Assembly (NCBI RefSeq): GCF_000708205.1
Contig: NW_014575551.1
Location: 62,001-126,000, forward strand
DNA length: 64,000 nt
Source: Mixia osmundae IAM 14324
Lineage: Eukaryota; Basidiomycota; Mixiomycetes; Mixiales; Mixiaceae
Direction: 5' to 3'
Made by a program: the position numbers and the translations under genes. Position 1 is the stretch's first letter. Every line of letters starts with the position of its first letter. A model generated the notes under the pieces. It saw nothing but the letters and a program-made list of their open reading frames with translations. It was not told where the DNA came from and searched no databases. Shown here in pieces: positions 21,322-38,367 of this stretch.

Positions 21322-21645
21322 GACTGCACTAAGATCTGGCGCTCAGCGTGGTCGGCTCGTCGCGACGATTGTCGGCCGTCGGCGTCGATAGTGCACCTGA
21401 TCAGAGGCTTCACACCTCTCGGTCGAGCATGTTTGGGAGGGTGAGGCTGGCAGGCATCATGCAGAGCATAGTAGCTGACCTGCCGTCGAGCCACGCAGCT
21501 AGCGCACCTCTTCTTCGATGCGCTGCTCGTCTCTGCCTGTCTAGCAGGCATCAAGCGATCTACAGGACTGTCGCCTGCCCTGAGCAAGGTCAGTGTCTCT
21601 GCGATGTCGTTCACTGGCGATCGCTGAGCACGCCAGACTGCACAG
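21322..21645. other. Intergenic region upstream of APT1
   Basis: 324 bases with overlapping open frames on both strands and no recognisable product. I read it as the APT1 promoter and the leader of the small plus-strand ORF. Confidence 0.35.
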
Positions 21646-21820
21646 ATGGGCAGCAAGGATCTCAAGCAACTCATGGCGACCTATCTCGAGTGAGTCGTCC
21701 GCCTCTTTCGTAGTCGAGATCTCGCTCAACTGACTGCGCTCGTTCAGATTCGGCGAATGGGCCCTCGATCTATCCATCGTTGCAATGGGAAGATCAAATG
21801 CCTTTGAGCGACGGAGATGA
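21646..21820 (+). CDS. Possible 38-residue spliced small protein
   Basis: MGSKDLKQLMATYLE (21646-21689) is followed by a textbook intron (21690-21747, GTGAGT donor, CTGAC branch, TTCAG acceptor) and then FGEWALDLSIVAMGRSNAF to a stop at 21820. The intron quality is better than chance would suggest, but the peptide matches no family I know. It could instead be the end of a longer gene or a spliced non-coding transcript. Confidence 0.35.
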
Positions 21821-21927
21821 CACGATCGTTGGGAGCATCTGTGGGCTCATCATCTGTATCGTTCCACTTATCAGTTGCTTGTTCGGGCCGTCTCGTGCAC
21901 CCCTCTGCTACACTCAGGAATTGCAAC

Positions 21928-23710
21928 TCAATGTGACAACATATACATGGGTGACATGAACGCCTTTGCCGTCAGCAAATCGGCCGTCCCATTGACGAAA
22001 GAGGTCGCGTTTGCAATCGATGTGACATTGCTGCCGATCGCGCTCGTCAGCTCTGGATCCGGGCCGAGGCTCTTGTATGATAGCGAAAAGGCGAGCACAA
22101 GCAAGCCTTGGCCGACGACGTCTGTGAGCGATGTGATGAGCGGCAGCGCGTTGATGTCTGGATCGTAGTCGTTTCGCCACAAGTGGATCGTGAGCAGATA
22201 GGCAAAGGTGAGCGATGCAAACACCTGCACGTCCTCCTGTAGGAGTCAGATCACTGGATCTGAGCACTTCAAAGAGCACTCGCCGTTCCGGCCGCAACGC
22301 CGGTAAAGGTAAGACAGAATACGAGACCAACTCGCGCGCCGTTGGTGAGCCAGACGAAGAGCACGAAGCCGCACAGGACGGGCATCGAGATTGCGAAGAG
22401 GGTCGATGCCACGAGCAGGTGATTCTCCTCTCGAGACGCATGCAGCGAAGTCGAGATGCGCGAGCAAAAGATGCCGCCCACGTTGCCACATATTGCTGCG
22501 ACCAGCTCATCATCAGCGCTTGGTCTGTAAACCTCGGAGACGTCGCACCTGTGGTGACAGCTGCCACGAGACCGTAGCCTCGAAAGTTGTTGACGGCATG
22601 CTCCAAGATCACGCCCGTCGCACTGAGCCAACCGTCAGCTCGTCCAGATCGCGAGATGGGCAAGTCACCTCGACAGGAGCATGGCGGTGATGAGCGGGAT
22701 CCATCCGCTCCAGAGCAGCTCTTGTACGTAGGCATTGCGGAAGGTCACGAAGAAATGGAGCACGATGGAGAGTAGCAAGCCCAGAAAGATAAAGGTCGAG
22801 ACGAAGCTGCCGAGCACGCCGACGAGAGCGCTACTGATGACGGCAAGGATCGTCAGCGTGATGAGATCGCCGAACGAACTAGCGAGCGGGGTTGCTATGT
22901 TGTCTGGATTGATGCGTGCCCATCTGCTGAGGACGACTAGACTGCACATGAACGAGCCAGTGACGGCGCTGCTGAGACTAGCTGCCAGCATACCCGCGCA
23001 GAGTACCATGATGAGCTCAAAATAAGTGCCCGGCCGCGTACTGGCGGTGATGCCGGTCTCGTCGAGGGCAGCCTTGGCAGGCAAGGGTAGACCGGTTCGC
23101 GACGCGAGGCCGAGCAAGAAGGCGATGACGCCTGCGATGAGGGCGACGATGAGACCCTGCACTTGCAGCAATGCAAGATTGCCCAGCACGAGCGCTCTCC
23201 TCGTCCTCCTGACGTCTAACTCGCCAATGTTAGCCTGCGCGGTGGCGATGAGCTCGAGCGACAGGACAATGGCATGCGAGACTGACGCTGGTCGAGAAGC
23301 GAGCGGCGAGACAGAGCTCGAGATTGCCCTTGAGGTTGAGCAAGATCGGGACGAGGATGAAGAGCTCCGGTACTCGGACGAAGACGGTCCAAGTCTGCTC
23401 GTAGCGTCAAGCTGGCAGGTACCCCTTCGGCTTGAAAGCGGCATACCTTGAGTCTCGCGAGCACTTCGCCTGCCAATACAGAGCCCAGCGTGGCCAGCAG
23501 AAGCGAAGGTACGGTCTGTCTGATCATCTCCTGAGCAAAGCCGGCTCTGAAGAGCTTGTCTCGCTTGGCTTTACGCCGGCTGCTCGTTCCACTGCTCGTC
23601 GAGCCGTCATTGCTCGCACGTCTGGACTGGGATGATGGGACCGCCAGTCTGCTGTGCGGCGTGTCAGGGAGCAGCTGATGCTTATCCTCTGCGCCCGCAT
23701 CCTGTGGCAT
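21928..23710 (-). CDS. SLC41/MgtE-type divalent cation transporter
   Basis: MgtE-family proteins move Mg2+ or other divalent cations across membranes. Six exons give 510 residues in an exact frame. A disordered cytosolic N-terminus ([14 protein letters not shown]) precedes [20 protein letters not shown], then [20 protein letters not shown], the conserved [20 protein letters not shown] (first MgtE repeat), then [19 protein letters not shown] and [20 protein letters not shown] (second repeat). About ten hydrophobic segments are visible. No CBS or N-terminal MgtE regulatory domain is present, as in eukaryotic SLC41 proteins. The fifth intron (22237-22283) appears to be GC-AG. Ion specificity cannot be read from sequence. 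Confidence 0.82.
22237..22283 (-). other. GC-AG intron in the SLC41-like transporter
   Basis: Exon ...GGAACG is followed by GCGAGT, and the intron ends CCTACAG before GAGGACGTGCAG. Only this splice keeps phase with [13 protein letters not shown] and gives a total coding length divisible by three. The nearby GT site has the wrong phase for any acceptor I could find. Confidence 0.6.
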
Positions 23711-23967
23711 CGAGCTGCAAAGGACGCCAGCGAGTCGGCTTGCTCGAACCTCAAAGTCGCGTTTGCCAAGTCGCCAGCGCGTCAGAGCGTCAAGCGCCAG
23801 GCATCCATCGATGCACGTTATGTACAGACAACAGTGATCATGACCTGACAATCAGAAGAAGGACAGCTGCTCTCTTGAAAAGACGGGCGGACGCCAAAGT
23901 AGGGAAGAAGGCACGATTTTGCGCCTCCGCTTCTTCTTTGCGCGCTCGTGGTTCTGCAGATGCATGA

Positions 23968-25719
<1,752 letters not shown>

Positions 25720-25814
25720 TCAGGCGCGAGCTGAGCTCAGCGCTCGATCGCCCAAGGCTTCTTCAAGCCATCGAGCGCTTCATTGTCCGCTTCCCACGGT
25801 CGGCCGTCGATGGG

Positions 25815-26270
25815 ATGTCTGGCATCTCGTCGGCCGAGTATGCTCGACGGAAGGACAAGACCCAGGCTGCCTATGAGCTCCAGGTGAAGGGCGCGAAAGA
25901 GGGTGCGCTCAGGTGGACCGTCTACGCTCTCGGGCTGGTCACCGCGGCACACTTTACGTTTCCCGGCTTTGCACGCCAGACGTTGGCCGGCAAGGCCTTC
26001 CTCGTGAGCTCGGCGAGCATCTTTGGCATGGTGACCTGGGCGGATCACTACTTGCTCCACTACGAAAGCGAGCAGAAAGAGTCCGAGCGTGCCATGCGTA
26101 CGCTCGCCATGGCAGGTGAGCCCCACTGTGGTTCATCACAGGCGCCTCAACAGCCGATTGACGAGCTCTGGACGAGCGTGACAGATATAGCAGGAGCAGG
26201 CGGTGTAGCAACAGAGACGGAGATCCGTCGATGGCAAGAGCGTAGACGAGCAGCCAAGCCGGTCGCATGA
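25815..26270 (+). CDS. Small two-helix membrane protein, possibly mitochondrial (Rcf/HIG1-like)
   Basis: Two hydrophobic stretches (RWTVYALGLVTAAHFTFPGF and AFLVSSASIFGMVTWADHYL) flank a short basic loop, with charged ends. The size and pattern recall HIG1/Rcf respiratory supercomplex factors, but I cannot point to a diagnostic motif. A GTGAGC donor at about 26118 and a GATATAGCAG acceptor would remove 78 nt in frame and join LAMA to GAGGVATETEIRRWQ, the more natural ending. Without splicing the frame stays open with a polar insert. The gene is divergent with ESA1. Confidence 0.6.
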   Translation: MSGISSAEYARRKDKTQAAYELQVKGAKEGALRWTVYALGLVTAAHFTFPGFARQTLAGKAFLVSSASIFGMVTWADHYLLHYESEQKESERAMRTLAMAGEPHCGSSQAPQQPIDELWTSVTDIAGAGGVATETEIRRWQERRRAAKPVA

Positions 26271-26332
26271 AGAGCTGTCCGGGTCCTTCCTCGAGGCCAC
26301 GCAGAGAGAGAGAGATGCATGCTGTACTGAGA

Positions 26333-27511
26333 TCATCGCATGCCCTGTCTCGCGATGCGCGAGTAGGAAGCAGAGACTGCCTGCCAGTCGATGTGGTCCC
26401 AGTATTGCCGGATGTAGTCCTCCTTCCCCCAGACGCCGTGGTCGAAGAGCCAGGACCGCTCGTGCACGCTCAGACAGAGCAGAGGGGCGAGCTCACTGCC
26501 CACTCGACCCAGTTTGGTGACTTCCAGCCCACCCGCGAGCTCGTATTGCTGTCTGGCGCTCGTGGAGAAAGCGCGTTCGCCTGGACGGGTCGGCCTTGCG
26601 TTTGTGGCAGATGCCGACGATGCGACGGCAGGACCGGCTGCGGTATCGGAAGGCGGTGCTTCGACCGCCGTCCCTCGCGCGACAGACTCGCCGAGGATCT
26701 CGTGAAAGTAGCCTCGCTGTTCGGCGCCCTGGACGAGCACGGTGCCTGAGCCATAGGTAGCAAGGATGCCCATCTGGTCGACGCCGTCGATGACGAGCCA
26801 GATGTAGCCGGTGCCATGCATGCCCATGGCGGCAGATGAGAACTTGTTCTTGAAGGCAGTGAAGTCGCCGAATTGGGCGGCGAGCGCAGTGTCGAGCGCG
26901 GGTGTGCGCTCCTTACTCCTCTCCTCGCTCGTCTGCGCGCGAGCGGTCATGAGCAACGCAGGGACAGGTGGTAGGTCTCACTGACAAAGTGATGCAGGAA
27001 GAAGTTGTTGTTGAGCGCTTCGGATGCCAGGTTGAAGGCGAGGATCTGATTGCGGTCGCCGGCCGTGCGAGTGACGGTGCTGAACACGGTCGCATTCTCG
27101 AGGGGCGTGCCTGTCTCCCCCGGCATGAGCACATGGCCAACGACTCATCAGCAGAGGGGGCGGACCTCTGACCTGATCGTTCAGACGGTGAAGCAGTCCA
27201 TCTTGGAAATCGACGGCGAGCATCTTGAGCGTGCGACTCGACATGAAGCTGCCCAGGTCTTGATCGAGATCGTACGTGAGCGGCCTCCGTCTGTGGAGCG
27301 CCCGTCGCTCTGTCCTCGGCTGAGCCGGAGAGGGTAGGGAAGGACGAGCAAGGGCGGATCTTGGAGCTGCTCCTCCTGCTGTCCTCGCAGGGCTACTGTA
27401 TGGCCGTCTGGTGCGCGCTGGCAGGGCTAGCTCTGCTGCTGGCCGCCTTGTGGCCGTACATGCTGACGCACACACCGCCGTCAGCCTGCTCGTGCTGGCC
27501 TGTCTCTGCAT
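26333..27511 (-). CDS. Mitochondrial small-subunit ribosomal protein of the Fe/Mn superoxide dismutase fold (mS42/mS43 type)
   Basis: Fungal mitoribosomes contain two SOD-derived proteins (yeast Rsm26 and Mrp1). The product starts with an Arg/Ala/Ser-rich presequence (MQRQASTSRLTAVCASAC). Then come RPLTYDLDQDLGSFMSSRTL, GTPLENATVFSTVTRTAG, ALNNNFFLHHFVSETYH, the SOD core GMHGTGYIWLVIDGVDQMG, an Ala/Ser-rich insertion, and PLLCLSVHERSWLFDHGVWG with EDYIRQYWDHIDW. The DxWEHAYY metal motif of real SODs is altered, so dismutase activity is unlikely. One intron (GTCCGC donor) is clear; the second, near 26930-26970, is short and its exact ends are uncertain. Confidence 0.75.
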
Positions 27512-27617
27512 GCTCGGTCACTGGCTCGACTGATGCTGATCAGGCTGTCGACAAATTTCCTTTCGCTCAGCCGCACGCGAGTCAGCGCTTCAGCCAGCCA
27601 GCCAGCTCCTCGAGAGG

Positions 27618-32602
<4,985 letters not shown>

Positions 32603-32625
32603 TAGGTCTACATGCTAGTTCTTCG

Positions 32626-34875
32626 TCAATGTAGGTCCACTTGCAGCTTTGTCGCGATGTGAGTCGGAAAGCGAAATTCTGAGAGATACGGCTTGAAGGC
32701 AGACAATACGTCGCTGATTGCCAAGTGGAGCGCTGCCTCGTGGGACTGCGTGTCAGCTGACGGCGTCCAAGAGGACGAATGACAGACCATTGGCGAGCTC
32801 TTGAATAGCCCGTGCGTTAGCGGGCGGGCGCTTAGAGGCCAGCATTGCTTGTAGCGATTCGCACAAGAGGACAAACGCCTCTAGTGTACGCGGGAGCTCT
32901 CGCGAAGCTGTGCCGTAACGATCTTCGTCAAGCGAAACGACGAGCATCGAGCTCAAGACTGCAAGCCGAATGAGTACCTCGTCATCGTATCGGTAAGACG
33001 CGTCGCTCACTGTGCACAGCACAGAGACTAATGTCAACATTGCGTAGATTGCGGACGCCGGGGAGAGGCATGCTCGGCAATTTCAATGAAGCATGCTGAG
33101 AGCTGCAGATCCTCCGGTGAGCGCAGCAGATAAGTCCTTGACGGGAGGACTCACGCTTGCGCGAATGCGGTCGAAGCTTTCGAGACAAGCTTGTCTTGGG
33201 TTGCCTGACCTTCCAAGGGTGCGTCTGAACCAATCAAACGCTCGTAGAAGAGTGGCTTGACTGGCTGAAAAACGTTCGTGTTCTGGATTGGCAGCTTGGC
33301 CAGTGCAATTGGCGCTTTGCTTGGTTTGGCGAGCGAGCCTTCTCCTGGTGTGGCAGCTGCGACAGAGCCTGCAGGAGACGCACGTTGCAATACCTTGGCC
33401 TGCTGATGCGTATGTCCAAGTAGCTTGAGACACTCCCGGGTAAGGGTTGCAAAGGCTGGCGGGCTCGCCACATCTTCGAATAATTGTTTCCGGCGTGGTG
33501 GCGAGATCTCAACGAGATGTGCGAGCTCATGATAAGCAAGACGCTACGCTCTCGTTATGAGTGCGTCTAGCTGAATCTGCAAAGGACGCACTTTGAGGTG
33601 CGGGTTGGCTTCCACGAGTCCGCTGATGATACAGCGGCTTGGCACCGGCGAAAATTGCGAGACTGCCATGGTCTTGTCGTCCGTCTATTAGCATGCTCCC
33701 TTCCGGCGGAGGTAGCTCATGAGACTGACCTGCGAGAAGTAGACATCGGTCAGGCTGTGCACGAGCGCCCATGCAAGGTGTAGCAGACAGGCTGCCAGGA
33801 GCGACCGGACGATGAGCGAGGGCGACCAGACAGCGTTCTGCCGCATAAAGGCGTGTAGCCAAGGTCTTAAATGACGTCCACCGGGTATACGAAAGATGAG
33901 CAGCTTCAAAAAGGGCTTGCGCAGCGTCAGGTGGCAGACGCTGTAGACCACTGTCTGAGAGATGGCAAGCCGCAATGCCAGCGGCACTCGAGCGCGCAGT
34001 CTCGAGACGATCCTCGAAGGTATCTTTTGCATCCTACGCTCGAACTCAAAGGCGCCTTCGTGTAGATGCGCAGAACGGAAGCCCGAGACGATCGCAATGA
34101 AGAGAGCCTGACAGACGAGGTACATGCAGCGCTCGTTGAGCTGTGCGCGTTCGTAGCTGCAGGCGTTGATTATGAGCTCGTGGTCATGCGTGCAGCTCGG
34201 CCGCAGCTCACGCACCGTTCTGGCCAGGACGTGAACAGCGCGAAACTCTGATCGCTGCGGTTGAGTCGAGTCAGCAGCGCGATAGTCAAAGCGGCTGACG
34301 AGGCGGCGTATGCCAGGCAGACAAGATAGGTAGATAGCCGTTTCGCAGAGGAGAGCAACGCTCGTGGTGACCATGCAGCTGGTGTGAGCTCGACTGCATG
34401 CATGAGCCGTCATCAGCCGAGTATGGGGGGGCTTTGCAGGTTGCGTACATTCCGGCTGAGACTTGCGCAAGACGACGATGGGCACGCAAGTGAGCCAGAC
34501 GCAGAAGAGTACAGTGGGAGACATTGCGATCGTCGGACTGGTCAAAGAGAGCGAGGCAAACCAGAGCATACAAGTTGTGCCAGTCCAAGCGAGCGCGTAG
34601 ATATGGCGGAGACGGGATGCCATGACAGTCTTTGCAAAGAAGCCATATTGCGCATTGAGTGGACCAGCGGGCAGGGTGACTTTGGCCGGTGCAAAGGTGT
34701 CGAGCGATTGAAGTGTCGCCTGGCTCGGCTCGACGCGAGAAGTCGTGCTGGACAGAGCCGTTCGCAGCCGGCCAATGCTGGCAGACGAGGTGCTCTTGGG
34801 CAGCGCGAAGGAGCCACCGGGTGCTCGCCTGAGCGGCGTCACGACCGCTGTCATGGCCCCATTTGAGCTCGTCAT
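32626..34875 (-). CDS. NDC1: Nuclear pore / spindle pole body membrane nucleoporin Ndc1
   Basis: Ndc1 anchors pore complexes (and spindle pole bodies in fungi) in the nuclear envelope. A Ser-rich N-terminus from ATG 34875 is followed by several hydrophobic segments (LAWTGTTCMLWFASLSL, MSPTVLFCVWLTCVPIVVL, SLLAACLLHLAWALVHSLTD). The soluble C-terminal domain is recovered over five short introns: VEANPHLK to RLAYHELAHLVEISPPRRK, then LVSKASTAFAQA, VRNLRNVDISLCAVH to ILSSMLVVSLDEDRYG, and QELANALHLAISDVL. A TAG that appears in frame after ITRA is the end of a 48-nt GTGCGT intron. The family assignment rests on topology and the DEDRYG C-terminal block. It is moderately secure. Confidence 0.7.
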
Positions 34876-34931
34876 GATCAAAGAGGAGGATTTGATGCGC
34901 AAGCAAGCTGGCGAGACAGAAAGCGCGCTCG

Positions 34932-35819
34932 ATGTCGATCGGTGACGTTGATGACATGACGGCAGCAGCAGTGGACTTTGAAGAGCGACATGTTCACTCG
35001 GTCTACGAAGCGATAGCGTCCCACTTCTCGGCGACTCGCTACAAGCCATGGCCACTCATCGCCCGCTTCCTGGACACCTTGCCGCTCAGCAGCATCGGCG
35101 CAGATTGTGGCTGCGGCAACGGCAAATATCTCTCGCTTAGGGCAGGGAGCCTGATCATGCTGGGCACAGATCGCTCACAAGGGCTGCTAGACATTGCTGC
35201 AGAGCGCGGACACGACGCAGTGCGGGCTGACTGTCTTTCGCTGCCGTTCAGGGACGACAGCATCGTGAGCGACGCGACCAAGCTGATATTGAGCAGGCCG
35301 AGCTCATCGTCAGCGCAGGATTTTGCCATCTCGATAGCGACCATTCATCACTTTGCGACTGAGGAGCGCAGGCTAGCGGCAATTGAGGTGAGCACGATCG
35401 ATTTGCACAGATGCAACGGCAATCTGACTATGCCTCCCGCACAGGAGATGCTGCGTGTCCTCGACAAACGCCATGGCAAGCTCTTCATCCAGGTCTGGGC
35501 CAAGGAACAGAAGGACGAGAAGCAGCTGTACAGAAGCTCAGGTGCGCAGGAGAAACGACTGCAGACTGCCGACGACGAGGCAGTTCTCTCTTCAGCGGGT
35601 GCAGATGTGTTTGTGCCTTGGCATCTTGACGTGGCGCAGAACAAGAGTGATCAAGCAGAGGCGCGGGTCTATCGGCGGTTTTACCATCTCTTCGAAGACG
35701 GCGAGCTGTCCGACCTTGTTCAGCGCGCCATTACGTCCTCCAAGGTCGACGCGCAAATCGACGAAGCTGGCTGGGAGCGAGGAAACTGGTATGCCATTGC
35801 AACCATCAAGGCCTGCTAA
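34932..35819 (+). CDS. TRM9: tRNA wobble-uridine carboxymethyl methyltransferase Trm9
   Basis: Trm9, with Trm112, methylates cm5U at the tRNA wobble position. Three exons give 258 residues. Features are ERHVHSVYEAIASHFSATRY, the SAM-binding motif IGADCGCGNGKYLSL, LGTDRSQGLLDIAAERGHDA, LSLPFRDDSI joined to DFAISIATIHHFATEERRLA, and EMLRVLDKRHGKLFIQVWAK. Both introns (54 and 57 nt, GTGAGC donors) are multiples of three without stops, so unspliced translation looks open. ATG 34956 is an alternative start. The stop (35817-35819) overlaps that of SRP102 on the other strand. Confidence 0.88.
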   Translation: MSIGDVDDMTAAAVDFEERHVHSVYEAIASHFSATRYKPWPLIARFLDTLPLSSIGADCGCGNGKYLSLRAGSLIMLGTDRSQGLLDIAAERGHDAVRADCLSLPFRDDSIVSDATKLILSRPSSSSAQDFAISIATIHHFATEERRLAAIEVSTIDLHRCNGNLTMPPAQEMLRVLDKRHGKLFIQVWAKEQKDEKQLYRSSGAQEKRLQTADDEAVLSSAGADVFVPWHLDVAQNKSDQAEARVYRRFYHLFEDGELSDLVQRAITSSKVDAQIDEAGWERGNWYAIATIKAC

Positions 35820-36763
35820 GTCGCGAGCAGCCAGTCGACGATGGACTGAGTACTACTGGCTGCAGTCAGCGAGTAGTCTGTCCAGTCGACGTCGAAGCCG
35901 AGACGCTCTCGCGCCAGCTGCCAGCTCCATTCGCCGTCGAAGGACAATGCGTCGCTGGCAAGGATGTCCTGCTCATCGGAAGGCAACCCCTTTTGCGAGC
36001 CGAGATGGGTTGCCTGCTGCCCGGGCCGTCGAAGCCAGCCGAACGGTGAGGCAAGGAAGGATGCTGTGGGCAGCGGCACGGCATCCATGCCTTCGATCCT
36101 CGTCAAGGTCGGCGGTCCCGTCAGAGCGGGACTCTCGCTGCCGGCTGCTACGTTGCGTCGTCTGTCGAGCTCGCGTGCGATTGCAAGCTTGGCTCGCTCG
36201 AGCAGTGCCAATCGAGCCCCTTCTGCCCTTGAAGATGGGACTTTGTCGGTTTTGGAAAGGGCAATGAGTAGCCTGGGCTGCCTGTTGACAGACTTGCTTT
36301 GTGCAATCAGCCAGAGGAGTGAGAGTAGGACATGCAAGTTCTCGCCAGCTTCGCGTAGACCTTTGCCCGTCAAGCTCGAGCTTGCATCGACGACGAAGAC
36401 GACGGCGTTTGCCAAAGGCAGATGTTGTACGAGCTCTATCGTGCGCAGACGAGGATGGCCAGGCGTGTCGATGATCCTGATCGGCTCTTTGGAGCCTCTT
36501 AGCGTTGCCTGATTGGTCTGGAGCGACGAGACCGTGACTGGGCTCGCCGACACGTCGACGGAGTCCGGTCCTAGTACCAGGTGTGCCCACAATGCTGTCT
36601 TGCCAGCTTCAAGGGGCCCGGCGAGGACGACAGAGCGTCTGGAGGTGCCGGCCTTGATAGCTGTTGCGGACTGCGCCGTTCTTCGCAACACATAGCTCGA
36701 GAGGAGGGCGGCGAGGATGGTAAGCGCTGTCGCTGCTGCGTAGTAGGCAGCGGCATCGTTCAT
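35816..36763 (-). CDS. SRP102: Signal recognition particle receptor beta subunit
   Basis: This ER membrane GTPase anchors SRP receptor alpha. A single exon of 315 residues begins with a transmembrane helix (AAATALTILAALLSSYVL). A small GTPase fold follows: P-loop VVLAGPLEAGKTALWAHLV, switch II IRIIDTPGHPRLRTIELVQH, NAVVFVVDASSS, and the specificity motif LIALSKTDKVP. The P-loop reads GPLEAGKT, close to the family's GxxxxGKT. A 60-residue insertion with Gly/Pro precedes the C-terminal helix. The gene is head-to-head (64 bp) with the dynactin-like gene. Confidence 0.88.
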   Translation of the reverse strand: MNDAAAYYAAATALTILAALLSSYVLRRTAQSATAIKAGTSRRSVVLAGPLEAGKTALWAHLVLGPDSVDVSASPVTVSSLQTNQATLRGSKEPIRIIDTPGHPRLRTIELVQHLPLANAVVFVVDASSSLTGKGLREAGENLHVLLSLLWLIAQSKSVNRQPRLLIALSKTDKVPSSRAEGARLALLERAKLAIARELDRRRNVAAGSESPALTGPPTLTRIEGMDAVPLPTASFLASPFGWLRRPGQQATHLGSQKGLPSDEQDILASDALSFDGEWSWQLARERLGFDVDWTDYSLTAASSTQSIVDWLLAT

Positions 36764-36827
36764 TGAGTGCGTGCAGTCGGCCGGCCAATGCGCGCGCTGC
36801 TAGTGGCCTGGTGCTCGGTCTGCCGAG

Positions 36828-37552
36828 ATGAGTCGAAAGGATGCCATGCTGGCGCTCGAGCTCAGATTGAGCGCATTAGAGAGCCTCATCGGTACGGGCA
36901 GAGTGGAGAGGCCGCTAGCAGACCTACAAAGTCAGCTGGCCGAGCTGGCTGGTACTCATGATGACATTGCCAACTATCTGACCGTCTGTACGCTCACGCG
37001 GCTGCTGTCTGGGCTCCTCTGCCTGCTGATTTGGATTGGATAAGCTACAGACGACAGCAACGCAGCCTTGCTTGAAGCCAGCTTTGCAGCGCAGCAGCAG
37101 CTGCCGGCAAGCCTTTCGCTCGCCGGCAAAGCCTCAGTCGTGACCGAAGCGGAGCAAGACTTGCGCGAAACAGAGCGCTCTCTGCGCGAGATCGAGACGC
37201 ATGCATCTCGAGACGTGCACGGTCAAGGCCAGCTTGCCCGTACGTCTGCTGTCGAGCGTGTCAGGTCACTCGAGGCTAAGCGAGACGCGCTATTTAGGCC
37301 ATACACCCCTCAAAGCGTCTCTTGAGCGACTTGGCTTGACAGACCTGCCTGACTGCACGAGGAACTGCGAAGGACAGGAAGCTCGTCTGTCGGACTTGCT
37401 GCATCGCTTCGATCGATATGTGCGCGCGTTGTGCGACTCGGGTTCTTCCGCCGCGCTGACTGTAGGCGACACAGACTGAGATCGTCTCGCAAGTCTTTGT
37501 ACACTGGAGCGACTTGCTCGACACGCTCGAAAAGCAGCATGCCAAGCCATAG
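36828..37552 (+). CDS. Dynactin p24 (DCTN3/Ldb18-like) coiled-coil subunit
   Basis: Dynactin p24 sits in the shoulder complex and links dynein to cargo. Four exons assemble in frame to 191 residues: MSRKDAMLALELRLSALESL and LADLQSQLAELAG, then DDSNAALLEASFAAQQQ, LKASLERLGLTDL, LSDLLHRFDRYATQTEIV and the end SQVFVHWSDLLDTLEKQHAK. The ALELRLSALE start and the final QVFVHWSDLLDTLE helix match the p24 family pattern. Introns are 63, 40 and 46 nt. The low-complexity helical nature limits certainty. The stop lies 7 bp from MED6's. Confidence 0.65.
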
Positions 37553-37559
37553 CATAACG

Positions 37560-38367
37560 TCACACAGACTCTGCTTCGATCTGCGCGTCTCTGGCAGGCC
37601 CGCTGGGAGATGTCTCGGCAGTCCGCTCCGCTCCTCGCTCGGCTTTGACGATTCGCCAGGGATAAGTCGACTGCACCCATGGATCATACGCTGGTTGGTT
37701 GCTGTGCACGCGATCATACGAATCCTTCAACCTCGCCCCAGCGCCCAGCTAGTTCGCGAATGAGAATGTCAGCCGGTCAGCTCGAGCAGATGTAGCGCCA
37801 TGCAGACTTACTAGTCGGCTAGAAAGAACAGCATAGAGATCTGGTGCTTGGCTGCGCTTTTCGTGAGCCTACACCGTTGACCGGTCTGCGTGCTTGACCC
37901 ACTAGACGTTGCCGTGAAGCACATAATACGCTGCAATGGGCTGAGCTGCGCGCGCTCCTTTGGTGAGCTATTGCATCGACCTATCGTCGAGCGTGCTACC
38001 TTCATGTTGGCTTGTACGCTTGCGCTTATGGATCACGAATAGCCCCGGCGGCTGTGCGTGTACGATCGCAAATTCGATGCCGATGAATTGCCTGTGCCGG
38101 CAGGGGCGGTCAGCAGGCCAGCCGGCTTTCGTGCAACAGGCACTGGCTGCCTACTAACTTGAGCTGCTCTGCTTCGTTCACGAGGGGTACGCCAGAGTAC
38201 ATCGTCTGCATACGCAGTGTCTGGTTGTTCGAGCGATTGTCCCAGAATGGCGATAGGGCAAAGTAGTCCATAGCTCCAGCGGCCGTTAGCGAGCCGAGCT
38301 GGACGAGGAACTCGGGAAATCGCCACTGCTGTGTAGTCTGATTGTCCGCAAAGGTCCCATCGCTCAT
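37560..38367 (-). CDS. MED6: Mediator complex subunit 6
   Basis: Med6 is a conserved head-module subunit of RNA polymerase II Mediator. Five exons (introns 67, 54, 51 and 63 nt) give 190 residues in an exact frame. The diagnostic block is QQWRFPEFLVQLGSL, then AMDYFALSPFWDNRSNNQTL and RMQTMYSG. It continues with QFIGIEFAIVHAQPPGLFVI, AQPIAAYYVLHGNVYQAPDL, YAVLSSRL and DSYDRVHSNQPAYDPWV. Start ATG 38367 is the first methionine in frame. The protein is shorter than animal Med6 because the Gln-rich tail is missing. Confidence 0.9.

Noticed and set aside
33540-33600. Apparent in-frame TAG in NDC1 suggesting a pseudogene
   Set aside because: The TAG is the end of a 48-nt intron with a GTGCGT donor; splicing restores VEANPHLK-RLAYHELAHLV.
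34876-35055. Extension of NDC1 to a start at 35055 inside TRM9
   Set aside because: The 35055 position would lie inside the divergent TRM9 coding region; ATG 34875 gives a normal N-terminus and a 56-bp promoter.
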